Origin: an uncultured Dysosmobacter sp.
GTDB taxonomy: Bacteria > Bacillota > Clostridia > Oscillospirales > Oscillospiraceae
Length of the DNA: 64,000 nucleotides
Reading direction: 5' to 3'
Assembly (NCBI RefSeq): GCF_947631165.1
Contig: NZ_CANRKH010000001.1
Location: forward strand, 82,395-146,394
In this document: positions 47,039-56,311 of the stretch, piece by piece
How the letters are laid out: each line of letters opens with the position of its first letter
Position numbering within the stretch: position 1 is the first letter of the stretch
Made by a program: the position numbers and the translations under genes
Notes under the pieces: generated by a model
Seen by the model: the letters and a program-made list of their open reading frames with translations, nothing else
The model's database searches: none
What the model was told of the DNA's origin: nothing

Positions 47039-48556
47039 ATGGAACATCTGGATTACATGCTTCGGGCACTGCTGGACCCCCAGCTCCTGCTCTTTCTGGG
47101 CGTGGGCGTGTTTCTCGGCATCTATATCGGGGCAGTGCCAGGCCTGTCTGTGACCATGGCCGCCTCGCTGCTGATCTCCTTCACCTATTCCTGGGACGTT
47201 TTGCCCGCCATGGCCGCCATGATCGGCATTTACATCGGCGGCGTCTACGGCGGCTCACGCTCCGCCATTTTGCTGAATATCCCCGGCGCTCCCGCCGCCG
47301 TGGCCACCGCACTGGACGGCTATCCGCTGGCCCAAAAGGGCCTGGCGGGACAGGCCATCGGCATCACGGTAGTGCAGTCGGTGCTGGGTGGCTTTATCGG
47401 CACTGTGATTCTAGCTCTGGGCGCGCCTCAGGTGGCCAAGGTGGCTATGGCTTTCGCCCCCAGAGACTACTTCCTTCTGGCTGTTATGGGCCTGCTGCTG
47501 GTGGGCAGTCTGGGCAGTGAATCTCCGGCCAGGGGCGTTATGTCCGCCGCTTTGGGCGTGTTCGTGGGCTTTATCGGGCTGGACAGCCAAACCGGCCATC
47601 TGCGGTTCGTGGCAGGCCCTTCTGGCTCCTCCTTTCACACCTATATGATGCTGGGCGTCAACTACGTGGTGGTGATGATCGGCCTTTTCGGCATGTCCGA
47701 GGCGCTGATCCAGCTGCGGGACCCCACCGTCCAGCCTGTGAAGCAGAAGGTGGACAAGATCGTCCCCGGCTGGAAAAATATTCTGAAATACCTGCCGCTG
47801 TCTATCCGCACTTCCCTGCTGGGTACCTTTGTAGGAGCCTTGCCGGGGACCGGCGGCGATATTGCCGCTCTGATGGCTTACGACCATGCCAAGTGGTCCA
47901 CCAAAAATCCTGAGACTCCCTTTGGCCAGGGAGCTATCGAGGGGCTGGTAGCCTGCGAGTCCGCCAACAACGCCGCCATCGGCGGCGCCTGCATCCCCAT
48001 GCTGACTCTGGGCATCCCCGGCGACGCGGTGACCGCCATCATGATCGGCGCCATGTACATCCACGGTCTGAATCCTGGCCCCCTGATGATGAAGGAATCC
48101 TCTGATGTGTTCTGGTATATCATCGGCGCCATGTTCGTGGGCAATGTGTTTTTGCTGATCCTGGGCTTTACCGGCATCAAACTCTTCGCCAAGATCGTGG
48201 AGATCCCCAAGTACATCCTGATGCCTATCATCATCATTTTGTCCGTGGTGGGTGCCTTCTCCATCAACAACAGCCTGATGGACGTCTACTGGATGATCGC
48301 CTTCGGCATTCTGGGCTACCTGATGAAGCTGTATCACTTCCCGGTGGCCCCCGCCATCCTGGGCATCATCCTGGTGGACCTCATCGAACTGAACTTCCGC
48401 CGGGCGGTGATGACCGTGGGCGGCAGCTTCACCGCCCTGCTGGGCGATATCCTGACCCACCCCATGTCCCTGCTCCTGCTGGCCGTCATCGTGGGCATGC
48501 TGCTGTCCTCCGCCGGCATTTTCAAAAAGCTGCGGTGCGGGGCTAAAAAACGCTGA
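47039..48556 (+). CDS. tctA: TctA large membrane subunit
   Basis: A 505-residue protein of about 11 helices. GVGVFLGIYIGAVPGLSVTM, IYIGGVYGGSRSAILLNIPG and GTFVGALPGTGGDIAALMAY hold the Gly-rich motifs of TctA permeases (one per half). It imports a carboxylate with sodium or protons. TAAGGAGGCATCT precedes the ATG. A convergent LysR gene follows. Confidence 0.95.
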   Translation: MEHLDYMLRALLDPQLLLFLGVGVFLGIYIGAVPGLSVTMAASLLISFTYSWDVLPAMAAMIGIYIGGVYGGSRSAILLNIPGAPAAVATALDGYPLAQKGLAGQAIGITVVQSVLGGFIGTVILALGAPQVAKVAMAFAPRDYFLLAVMGLLLVGSLGSESPARGVMSAALGVFVGFIGLDSQTGHLRFVAGPSGSSFHTYMMLGVNYVVVMIGLFGMSEALIQLRDPTVQPVKQKVDKIVPGWKNILKYLPLSIRTSLLGTFVGALPGTGGDIAALMAYDHAKWSTKNPETPFGQGAIEGLVACESANNAAIGGACIPMLTLGIPGDAVTAIMIGAMYIHGLNPGPLMMKESSDVFWYIIGAMFVGNVFLLILGFTGIKLFAKIVEIPKYILMPIIIILSVVGAFSINNSLMDVYWMIAFGILGYLMKLYHFPVAPAILGIILVDLIELNFRRAVMTVGGSFTALLGDILTHPMSLLLLAVIVGMLLSSAGIFKKLRCGAKKR

Positions 48557-48597
48557 CCACCGCCCGCGGAAAACGCAGGTGCGCTTCCGGATCGATG

Positions 48598-48635
48598 AAA
48601 TACCTCCCTGGCGCATGGCTCCAGGGAGGTATTTT
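48598..48635. terminator. Bidirectional terminator between tctA and lysR
   Basis: AAATACCTCCCTGG and CCAGGGAGGTATTTT pair with a 9-base loop; A and T runs on both sides make it suited to both convergent genes. Confidence 0.92.
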
Positions 48636-48645
48636 CTTGCCCATA

Positions 48646-49539
48646 TCACAAATAGCGGGCCAGATCGCCGCTCTCCAGCAGGCTTCGCCGGAAAGCCTCC
48701 ACCTCCGGCGGCAGTTCCGTGTCCGCGATCCAAAGCAGATAGATCGCCCGGGGCGCAATGCTGTCCCGGATCGGCAGGGCCACCAAGTCATAGCGCTCCT
48801 TCAGCCGCTTCATCCGGGGGACCAGGGCGATGCCCATCCCGAGGGACACCATATCCAAAATGTTGCTGTGGAACCGGGATTCCGCAAAGATCTCGGGGCG
48901 GACCCCGGCAGCGTCCAGAATGCCGTCGTAGTACGCCCGGATCCGGCACTCCCGGTTATAAGCGATGAATCGCTGATGATCAAGGTCCGCCAGGGAGACA
49001 GCATCCAAGCAGGCCCAGGGATTCTGCTTCGGCACGACCACCACATTGTCCTGATAGCCAATGAGACGAGAGGCGATGCCCTCCGCCGCCGGCAGGGTCG
49101 AGACACCCAGATCCGCCTCCCGCCGCAGGAGCTGCTGCTCGATCACTGAGGCGTTGGAGGGCAGCAGCTCAAAGCGAAGGTCCGGATCCTCCCCTCCGGC
49201 GCACATGTCCGCCATCAGGCGCAGAATCAGATGCTTGACGGATTCCAGATAGGAGATCCGCACCATCGCCTTGGCGGCAAGGGCGGTGTCCCGCACCGCC
49301 TGTCTGCCCCGCTCCAGAGCCAGTAAGGCTTCCCCCACACAGTCCAGGTAGGCTGTCCCACAGGGCGTCAGGCTGACGGTCTTTCCCTTCCGCTCAAACA
49401 GTCTGGCCCCCAGCTCCTGTTCCAGGTTGGTGATGGCGTAGCTCAGCGTGGCCTGCGTGACATGAAGCTCCCGGGCCGCCAGGGTATACTGCTGGCACTC
49501 GGCGATCTTCTGAAAATAGTACAGCTGCTGCAGATTCAT
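48646..49539 (-). CDS. LysR family transcriptional regulator
   Basis: A 297-residue LysR protein. MNLQQLYYFQKIAECQQYTL, then AARELHVTQATLSYAITNLE form the winged helix. The C-terminal part (RFIAYNRECRIRAYYDGILD, HSNILDMVSLGMGIALVPRM) is the effector domain. It probably regulates the convergent tctCBA operon or the divergent upstream region. ATG 49537-49539 is chosen for homology; the frame extends further upstream without need. Confidence 0.92.
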   Translation of the reverse strand: MNLQQLYYFQKIAECQQYTLAARELHVTQATLSYAITNLEQELGARLFERKGKTVSLTPCGTAYLDCVGEALLALERGRQAVRDTALAAKAMVRISYLESVKHLILRLMADMCAGGEDPDLRFELLPSNASVIEQQLLRREADLGVSTLPAAEGIASRLIGYQDNVVVVPKQNPWACLDAVSLADLDHQRFIAYNRECRIRAYYDGILDAAGVRPEIFAESRFHSNILDMVSLGMGIALVPRMKRLKERYDLVALPIRDSIAPRAIYLLWIADTELPPEVEAFRRSLLESGDLARYL

Positions 49540-50008
49540 GTCCGGCTCCCTCCGCCCGTTACATGTGGTGTTTCGTTTATGATACCACATCCCAGCCCGC
49601 CGGTAAAGGGCCGGCGTCATTCTGTGCTGTTTTGATGCGTGTGAGCGGCCCGCTGCCAGAACGTCCTTCCGACTTCTGCCAGCGGCGGCAGCCAGTATTT
49701 CCACGGCCACGATCTCCCGATTTTCCAGCTGTGTCTCCATGTGCAGCTCACTTACTTTTTTCGTTTTTTAGAGTTGACATAACTGTGTGGAAAACTCTGT
49801 GGAGAATGTGAAAAACTCTGAAATATAAAGGTTTTTCCAGGTGACATCGTAATTATGGAAAATATTGCGCAACAACATTTTCCCGAAAATGGCCGGGAAA
49901 AGGCGGGAAAGGCCGCTGCCGGAAGTCGGTACTTGAACATGGATTTAAACCGTGATACAATATTTATAATATTGTTTTTCAGGCAGTTTTTGCCTGTGCG
50001 GAGGAACT
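49540..50008. other. Intergenic region between lysR and parE
   Basis: It holds no gene. Near 49774-49830 two DnaA-box-like sites are seen on the minus strand (TTTTCCACA and TTCTCCACA) next to TTGACA (49774-49779). The parE promoter is at 49933-49961. Confidence 0.55.
49933..49961 (+). promoter_or_regulatory. Promoter of parE
   Basis: TTGAAC (49933-49938), 17 bases, TACAAT (49956-49961). It lies about 40 bases before the parE ribosome site GCGGAGGAACT. Confidence 0.7.
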
Positions 50009-52003
50009 ATGGCAGCAAAAAAGCAAGATTACGGCAATGAAAGCATCTCCTCGCTGAAGGGCGCCGACCGGGTTCGAAAGCGTCCCGGCGTTATTTTTGG
50101 CTCCGACGGGCTGGACGGCTGCGAGCACGCGGTGTTTGAGATCCTCTCCAACTCCATCGACGAGGCCCGGGAGGGCCATGGCAGGGTCATCACCGTGACT
50201 CGCTTTGCCGACCGCTCCATCCAAGTGGAGGACATGGGCCGGGGCTGCCCGGTGGACTGGAACGAGAAGGAGCAGCGGTTCAACTGGGAACTGGTATACT
50301 GTGAGCTGTACGCCGGCGGCAAGTATGACAACCTCTCCGGCGACAATTATGAATACTCCCTGGGCCTCAACGGCCTGGGCGCCTGCGCGACCCAGTACGC
50401 CTCCCGGTACATGGACGTCACCGTCTGGCGGGACGGCCAGGAATATGCCCTGCACTTTGAGCGGGGTGAGATCGTGGGAGAACTGAACAAGTCCCCCCTG
50501 CCCAAAAACCAGGCCAAAAAGACTGGCACCCGCACCCATTGGCTGCCGGATCTGGATGTGTTCACGGACATCGCCATCCCGGCGGAGTACTTCACCGACG
50601 TGATGAAGCGCCAGGCGGTGGTGAACGAAGGCATTACCTTCAAATTCCGCAACGAGACGGAGCCGGGGAAGTTCGAAGAGACGGAGTTCCTGTACGAAAA
50701 CGGCATCACGGACTACGTGGCGGAGCTGGCTGGCGAGGGCAGCCTCACCTCTCCCGTGTTCTGGCAGGGGGAGAAGAAAGGCCGGGACCGGGCGGACAAG
50801 CCGGAGTACAAGGTAAAGCTCAGCGTGGCCTGCTGCTTTTCCAATAAAGTGAATGTCATCGAGCACTACCACAACTCCAGCTGGCTGGAGCACGGCGGCA
50901 GCCCGGAAAAGGCCGCCAAATCCGCCTTCGTTTCCGCCATCGACAAGTATCTGCGGGAGCAGAACAAATATCAGAAGAATGAGAGCAAGATCACCTGGGC
51001 GGACATCGAGGACTGCATCGTGCTGGTCAGCAACAACTTCTCCACCCAGACCAGCTATGAGAACCAGACGAAAAAGGCCATTACCAACAAGTTCATTCAG
51101 GAGGCCATGACGGAGTTCCTGCGCTCCAATTTGGAGATCTACTTCATCGAGAACCGCTTTGACGCGGAGAAGATCGCCGAACAGGTCCTCATCAACAAGC
51201 GCTCCCGGGAGAGTGCGGAAAAGCAGCGGCTGAACATCAAGAAAAAGCTCTCCGGCAATATCGACATCGCCAACCGGGTCCAGAAGTTCGTGGACTGCCG
51301 CACTAAGGACGTGACCAAGCGGGAGATCTACATCGTGGAGGGCGACTCCGCTCTGGGCAGCGTCAAGCTGGCCCGGGATTCCGAGTACCAGGGCATCATG
51401 CCGGTGCGGGGCAAAATTTTGAACTGCCTGAAAGCGGATTACGCCCGTATCTTCAAAAGCGAGATCATTACAGACCTCATCAAGGTCCTGGGCTGCGGCG
51501 TGGAGGTCCAGAACAAGCACGTGAAGGACATGGCCTCCTTCGACCTGGGGAACCTGCGGTGGAACAAGGTGGTCATCTGCACCGATGGCGACGTGGACGG
51601 CTTCCAGATCCGGACGCTGATTTTGACCATGCTCTACCGCCTGACGCCGACGCTGATCCGGGAAGGGTACGTCTACATCGCGGAGACCCCCCTTTTTGAG
51701 ATCAACTGCGGCGACAAGACCTGGTTTGCCTACTCCGACAAGGAGAAAAATGACATTGTGAAGGACCTGGAGGGGAAGAAGATCAAGATCGACCGCTCCA
51801 AGGGCCTGGGCGAGAACGACCCGGACATGATGTGGCTGACCACCATGAATCCCGAGACCCGGCGGCTGATCCGGGTCATGCCGGAGGATGTGGAGCGCAC
51901 CGCCGCCGTCTTTGACCTGCTCCTGGGCGACAATCTGCAGGGGCGGAAGGACCACATCGCGGAAAATGGCTACAAATATTTAGAAATGGCGGATATTTCC
52001 TGA
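50009..52003 (+). CDS. parE: DNA topoisomerase IV/gyrase subunit B-like (ParE type)
   Basis: A 664-residue type IIA topoisomerase ATPase subunit. The GHKL ATP-binding part is seen in VFEILSNSIDEAREGHGRV, VEDMGRGCPVD and LGLNGLGACATQYAS; the Toprim in YIVEGDSALGSVKLARDSEY and CTDGDVDGFQIRTLILTML. It works with ParC to decatenate chromosomes. The clostridial gene pair parE and parC is here interrupted by a small membrane protein gene. Distinction from GyrB rests on length and lack of the long insert. Confidence 0.92.
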   Translation: MAAKKQDYGNESISSLKGADRVRKRPGVIFGSDGLDGCEHAVFEILSNSIDEAREGHGRVITVTRFADRSIQVEDMGRGCPVDWNEKEQRFNWELVYCELYAGGKYDNLSGDNYEYSLGLNGLGACATQYASRYMDVTVWRDGQEYALHFERGEIVGELNKSPLPKNQAKKTGTRTHWLPDLDVFTDIAIPAEYFTDVMKRQAVVNEGITFKFRNETEPGKFEETEFLYENGITDYVAELAGEGSLTSPVFWQGEKKGRDRADKPEYKVKLSVACCFSNKVNVIEHYHNSSWLEHGGSPEKAAKSAFVSAIDKYLREQNKYQKNESKITWADIEDCIVLVSNNFSTQTSYENQTKKAITNKFIQEAMTEFLRSNLEIYFIENRFDAEKIAEQVLINKRSRESAEKQRLNIKKKLSGNIDIANRVQKFVDCRTKDVTKREIYIVEGDSALGSVKLARDSEYQGIMPVRGKILNCLKADYARIFKSEIITDLIKVLGCGVEVQNKHVKDMASFDLGNLRWNKVVICTDGDVDGFQIRTLILTMLYRLTPTLIREGYVYIAETPLFEINCGDKTWFAYSDKEKNDIVKDLEGKKIKIDRSKGLGENDPDMMWLTTMNPETRRLIRVMPEDVERTAAVFDLLLGDNLQGRKDHIAENGYKYLEMADIS

Positions 52004-52027
52004 CTCTGGGGAAGGAGGCGGACAACT

Positions 52028-52297
52028 GTGGCAGGCGAGGATCTGATGTTTTTGCTTCTGTGCGGCATTGACTTTGTTTTCCTGCTGGCACTGGGCCTGG
52101 CCATGGTCTGCACGGACCTGGGGTGCGGTATGTTTTTTTATCGCAAAGATGGCGGTATCTATTCCTGCAAGACAGACCGCCGGCTAACGGATGATACCCC
52201 TGCGAACCGCCGCCGCATTTCCCGGGGAATTGGGCTTTTTTTCGTTGCCCTGGACTGTCTGGGGTTCGGATTTTTGTTCGTCATGCGACTTTTTTAA
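52028..52297 (+). CDS. Small membrane protein between parE and parC
   Basis: An 89-residue protein with two hydrophobic stretches (MFLLLCGIDFVFLLALGLAM and GIGLFFVALDCLGFGFLFVM) and a basic loop. GTG 52028-52030 is the start with GGGGAAGGAGGCGGACAACT upstream. It lies 24 bases after parE, so it shares the operon. Not recognised. The 262 bases to parC hold no other clear gene. Confidence 0.65.
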   Translation: MAGEDLMFLLLCGIDFVFLLALGLAMVCTDLGCGMFFYRKDGGIYSCKTDRRLTDDTPANRRRISRGIGLFFVALDCLGFGFLFVMRLF

Positions 52298-52559
52298 TGT
52301 CAGGAATTCCCTCAGCGTTCCCATTTGTGAGCAGTTTTTATTATGCACAATTCCCCACAGAGCACGGGGAAATGGAAAAAGAGGGAGAAACTATGCGGCG
52401 TATACGCTCTCCGGCACTTTTCACGGCGGCGATCGAGCCATCTGCGTGGGTCCAGGGCGGGGAGAGGCCGCTTTTGGAACAGCCAGCGCACCGGAGGGCT
52501 GAACGTCCCCCGCGTCCGGAGGCGCGGCAACCGAATCTGCAAGTAAGGATCATGAGACT

Positions 52560-54803
52560 ATGCCAAAGAAGAAGCAGCCGGAGGAAAACCGGCCAAAAGT
52601 GAATAATCCCAACGTCATGGGCCTTCACGCGGCAGTGGTGGAGCAGCCCATCACCGATACCCTGGAGACCAACTATATGCCCTATGCCATGAGCGTCATC
52701 GTCTCCCGGGCCATCCCGGAGATCGACGGCTTCAAGCCCTCCCACCGCAAGCTCTTGTACACCATGTACCTGATGGGGCTTTTGACGAAGCCGCGGACCA
52801 AGTCCGCCAACATCGTGGGGCAGACCATGAAGCTCAATCCCCATGGCGACGCCGCCATCTATGACACCATGGTGCGCCTCTCCCGGGGCTACGGCGCTCT
52901 GCTGACGCCCTTTGTGGACTCCAAGGGCAACTTCGGCAAGACCTATTCCCGGGATATGTCCTGCGCCGCGCCCCGGTATACCGAGGCCAAGCTGACTCCC
53001 ATCTGCCAGGAGCTGTTCCGGGACATCGACAGCGACACCGTGGACTTCGTAGACAACTATGATAACTCCATGAAGGAACCGGCCCTGCTGCCCACCACCT
53101 TCCCCAACATTCTGGTGTCTGCCAACAGCGGCATCGCCGTGGGCATGGCCTCCCAGTTTTGCGGGTTCAATTTGAAGGAGGTCTGCGACACCACCGTGGC
53201 CTACCTGAAAAATCCCAACTGTGATTTGACGGAGACCCTGCTGGCCCCGGACTTCCCCACCGGCGGCGAGCTGATCTGCGACCCCAATGCCATCCGGGAC
53301 ATCTATGAGACGGGCCGGGGCAGCGTGCGGGTCCGGGCCAAGTACCGCTATGTGAAAGAGGAAAATCTGATCGAGGTCTATGAGATCCCCTATTCCACCA
53401 CCGTGGAAGCCATTCTGGACAAGGTAGCGGAGCTGATCAAGGCGGGCAAGGCCAAGGAGATCGCCGACATGCGGGATGAGACGGACCTCTCCGGCTTGAA
53501 GCTGGCCATTGACCTGAAGCGGGGTACGGACCCGGACAAGCTGATGGCCAAGCTTTACAAGCAGACGCCCCTGGAGGACGCCTTCTCCTGCAATTTCAAC
53601 GTTCTCATCGCCGGCAGCCCCCAGGTCCTGGGGGTCCGGCAGATCTTGGAGGAGTGGACTGCCTGGCGGACGGAGTCCGTGCGGCGGCGGCTCTACTTTG
53701 TGCTGAGCAAAAAGAAGGACAAGCTGCACCTCCTAAAGGGCCTGAAGCGCATTCTGCTGGATATCGACAAGGCCATCCGCATCATCCGGGAGACAGAGGA
53801 GGAGGCCGAGGTCATCCCCAATCTGATGATCGGCTTCGGCATCGACCAGATCCAGGCGGAGTACGTGGCGGAGATCAAGCTGCGGAACATCAACAAGGAG
53901 TACATCCTCAAGCGGACCCGGGAGACCGACGCCCTGCGGGATGAGATCGACGATCTGGAGGAGACCCTCAACAGCCCCCAGCGGGTCAAGAAGATCATTG
54001 TGGACGAGCTGAATGAGGCTGCCAAAAAATACGGCGAGCCCCGCCGCACCTCCATCGTATACAGTCATGAGATCGAGGTCTATACGGAGGAGGAGCCTGC
54101 CGAGGAATATCCGGTCAGCATCTTCCTCTCCCGGGAAGGCTATTTCAAGAAGATAACCCCCGCTTCCCTGCGGATGAACAGCGAGCAGAAATACAAAGAG
54201 GGCGACGGCCTGCGCCAGAGCTTTGAGACCACCTCCAACGCGGAGATCATGTTCTTCACCGACAAGTGCCAGGTGTACAAGACCCGCCTGGGCGAGTTCG
54301 ACGATGCCAAGGCCAGCGTTCTGGGCGACTATCTGCCGGTGAAGCTGGGCATGGATGCCGGGGAAGCCGTGGTCTACGCCGTGCTGCCGGGCGACTATTC
54401 CGGCGGGCTGCTGTTCTTTTTTGAAAACGGCAAGGCAGCCCGGGTGGATATCGCCGCCTACAAGACTACCTCCAACCGCCGCAAGCTCACCGGGGCTTAC
54501 TCTGATAAATCTCCCCTGGCCTGCATCCGGCGGCTGGATGGAGACGGGGAGTTGGCGGTGTACTCCACAGAGCCTCGCTGCCTGATCTTCCACACCGCCC
54601 TGCTGGCTCCCAAGGCGACCCGCACAACCCAGGGCGTGGCAGTGATGAACCTGAAGCCCAAGTACCGTCTGGACACGGTAAAGCCTCTGGAAGAGACCTC
54701 CATCGTGAACCAGAGCCGCTACCGGGTCCGGGCCGTGCCTGCCGCCGGAGCGCTGCTGCGGCAGGAGGATTCCGAGGAGCAGCAGCTGGGCCTGCTGGAT
54801 TGA
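52560..54803 (+). CDS. parC: DNA topoisomerase IV/gyrase subunit A-like (ParC type)
   Basis: A 747-residue breakage-reunion subunit. The catalytic Tyr lies in SCAAPRYTEAKLTPICQELF; ISLE-like PSHRKLLYTMYLMG precedes. The quinolone region reads NPHGDAAIYDTMVRLSRGYG, with Ala at the position of E. coli GyrA Ser83. The C-terminal domain (from about residue 500) is a shortened beta-pinwheel. GCAAGTAAGGATCATGAGACT precedes the ATG (shown in two parts in the sequence near 52541-52559). It pairs with parE. Confidence 0.93.
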   Translation: MPKKKQPEENRPKVNNPNVMGLHAAVVEQPITDTLETNYMPYAMSVIVSRAIPEIDGFKPSHRKLLYTMYLMGLLTKPRTKSANIVGQTMKLNPHGDAAIYDTMVRLSRGYGALLTPFVDSKGNFGKTYSRDMSCAAPRYTEAKLTPICQELFRDIDSDTVDFVDNYDNSMKEPALLPTTFPNILVSANSGIAVGMASQFCGFNLKEVCDTTVAYLKNPNCDLTETLLAPDFPTGGELICDPNAIRDIYETGRGSVRVRAKYRYVKEENLIEVYEIPYSTTVEAILDKVAELIKAGKAKEIADMRDETDLSGLKLAIDLKRGTDPDKLMAKLYKQTPLEDAFSCNFNVLIAGSPQVLGVRQILEEWTAWRTESVRRRLYFVLSKKKDKLHLLKGLKRILLDIDKAIRIIRETEEEAEVIPNLMIGFGIDQIQAEYVAEIKLRNINKEYILKRTRETDALRDEIDDLEETLNSPQRVKKIIVDELNEAAKKYGEPRRTSIVYSHEIEVYTEEEPAEEYPVSIFLSREGYFKKITPASLRMNSEQKYKEGDGLRQSFETTSNAEIMFFTDKCQVYKTRLGEFDDAKASVLGDYLPVKLGMDAGEAVVYAVLPGDYSGGLLFFFENGKAARVDIAAYKTTSNRRKLTGAYSDKSPLACIRRLDGDGELAVYSTEPRCLIFHTALLAPKATRTTQGVAVMNLKPKYRLDTVKPLEETSIVNQSRYRVRAVPAAGALLRQEDSEEQQLGLLD

Positions 54804-54806
54804 GCT

Positions 54807-55664
54807 ATGAAAAACATTTTAAAAAGCTACGGCATCATCACAACGGGGTCCCTGGCCTTCGCTCTGGCTTTTGACTGGTTTTATGCCCCCAATCAGGTGG
54901 CCATGGGCGGCGTCACCGGCATTGCTCAGGTCATCAACGCCCTGATACCCTGGCTTTCCGTGGGCCTTCTCACCATTCTCATCAACATCCCCCTGTTTCT
55001 GGCGGGATGGAAGCTCATCGGCTTCCATCTGCTGCTGTCCTCCCTGTTCTCCATGGCGGTCAGCTCCGTCGCCATCGACTTCATCGCCGCTTTCTGGACT
55101 TTTGCGCCGATGGACCCCATGCTGGCCTGCCTGTGCGGCGGCGCCATGATGGGCGCGGGCTTCGGTCTGGTATTCTCCCAGGGGGCCACCACCGGCGGCA
55201 CGGATATCGTGGCGCGGCTGCTGAAGCTAAAGCTCCCCTGGCTCCCGCTGGGAAAACTGATGCTGGTGCCGGATGGCGTGGTCCTGGCGCTGGCGGCCCT
55301 GACCTTCGGCCGGATCGACGCAGCGCTATACGGCGCGGTGGGGCTGTTCGTCTCTTCCCGGGTCATGGATGCGGTGCTGTACGGTCCCAACACCGCTAAG
55401 GTGGCATATATCATCTCTAACGGCTGGCAGGAGATCACCGCCGCGCTGCTGGAGGAGCAGGACCGGGGCGTGACCATCCTACATGGGCGGGGCGCCTATA
55501 CCAACACGGAAAAGCAGGTGCTGATGGTGGCCTTCCGCCAGCGGGAGATCGTGCAGATCAAGCGCATTGTTCACGAAACGGACCCTCGGGCCTTTTTCAT
55601 TGTCTGCAACGCCCATGAAGTATTAGGTGAGGGCTTTGGAGAATACCAAAAGGAGGATATTTGA
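54807..55664 (+). CDS. YitT family membrane protein
   Basis: A 285-residue protein: five or six helices (FALAFDWFYAPNQVAMGGVT, then GIAQVINALIPWLSVGLLTI) and a C-terminal DUF2179 domain (RQREIVQIKRIVHETDPRAF). FSQGATTGGTDIVARLLKLK is the YitT signature. Transport function is presumed but the substrate is unknown. It follows parC by 3 bases and so is probably co-transcribed. Confidence 0.9.
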   Translation: MKNILKSYGIITTGSLAFALAFDWFYAPNQVAMGGVTGIAQVINALIPWLSVGLLTILINIPLFLAGWKLIGFHLLLSSLFSMAVSSVAIDFIAAFWTFAPMDPMLACLCGGAMMGAGFGLVFSQGATTGGTDIVARLLKLKLPWLPLGKLMLVPDGVVLALAALTFGRIDAALYGAVGLFVSSRVMDAVLYGPNTAKVAYIISNGWQEITAALLEEQDRGVTILHGRGAYTNTEKQVLMVAFRQREIVQIKRIVHETDPRAFFIVCNAHEVLGEGFGEYQKEDI

Positions 55665-55665
55665 C

Positions 55666-56262
55666 ATGACGGATTTTTCAACGGTCGAGAAAAACCTGCG
55701 CGCACGGGGCTTTGCCGTTCAGGCCTTTGCCACCGGCGCTGAAGCCGCCGCCTATCTGGATGGGGCAATCGACGGCAAAACTGTGGGCTTCGGCGGCTCT
55801 GCCACGCTGAACGCCCTGGGTCTGTATGAATTGCTGGAAAAGCACAACACCGTGATCTGGCACTGGAAGCAGGAGGCAGGCCCTGCCCGGCGGGCGGCCA
55901 TGCAGACGGATATCTACCTCTCCTCTGCCAACGCTTTGGCGGAGACTGGCGAGATCGTCAACATCGACGGTGTTGGGAACCGGGCGGCCGCCACCATGTT
56001 CGGCCACGAAAAGGTCTATTTTGTGATCGGCCGCAACAAGCTGGCCGCTACATATGACGAGGCCGTCTGGCGCGCCCGAAATGTAGCCGCACCCCGGCGG
56101 GCCAGGCAGCTCAATAAGCGGACCCCCTGCGCCGTCAAGCTGGACCGCTGCTATGACTGCAAAAGCCCGGACCGCGTCTGCCGGGCGCTGGTGACCCTGT
56201 GGGCTCCCATGGAGGGCATGAAGACGGAGGTCGTCCTGGTGGACGAGGACCTGGGATTGTGA
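55666..56262 (+). CDS. LUD domain protein (LutC/YkgG-like)
   Basis: A 198-residue protein with TVGFGGSATLNALGLYELLE, the GGSxT motif of LUD proteins, and RRAAMQTDIYLSSANALAET plus GEIVNIDGVGNRAAATMFG. LutC-type proteins take part in L-lactate oxidation with LutA and LutB, which are absent here, so another role is possible. A C-terminal Cys-rich end (LDRCYDCKSPDRVCRALVTL) is notable. AAAAGGAGGATATTTGAC precedes the ATG. Confidence 0.9.
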   Translation: MTDFSTVEKNLRARGFAVQAFATGAEAAAYLDGAIDGKTVGFGGSATLNALGLYELLEKHNTVIWHWKQEAGPARRAAMQTDIYLSSANALAETGEIVNIDGVGNRAAATMFGHEKVYFVIGRNKLAATYDEAVWRARNVAAPRRARQLNKRTPCAVKLDRCYDCKSPDRVCRALVTLWAPMEGMKTEVVLVDEDLGL

Positions 56263-56311
56263 GGTCCGGCGGTCCAAGTATCTGACTGACGGTATGGAAG
56301 GAGGCGCGCCC

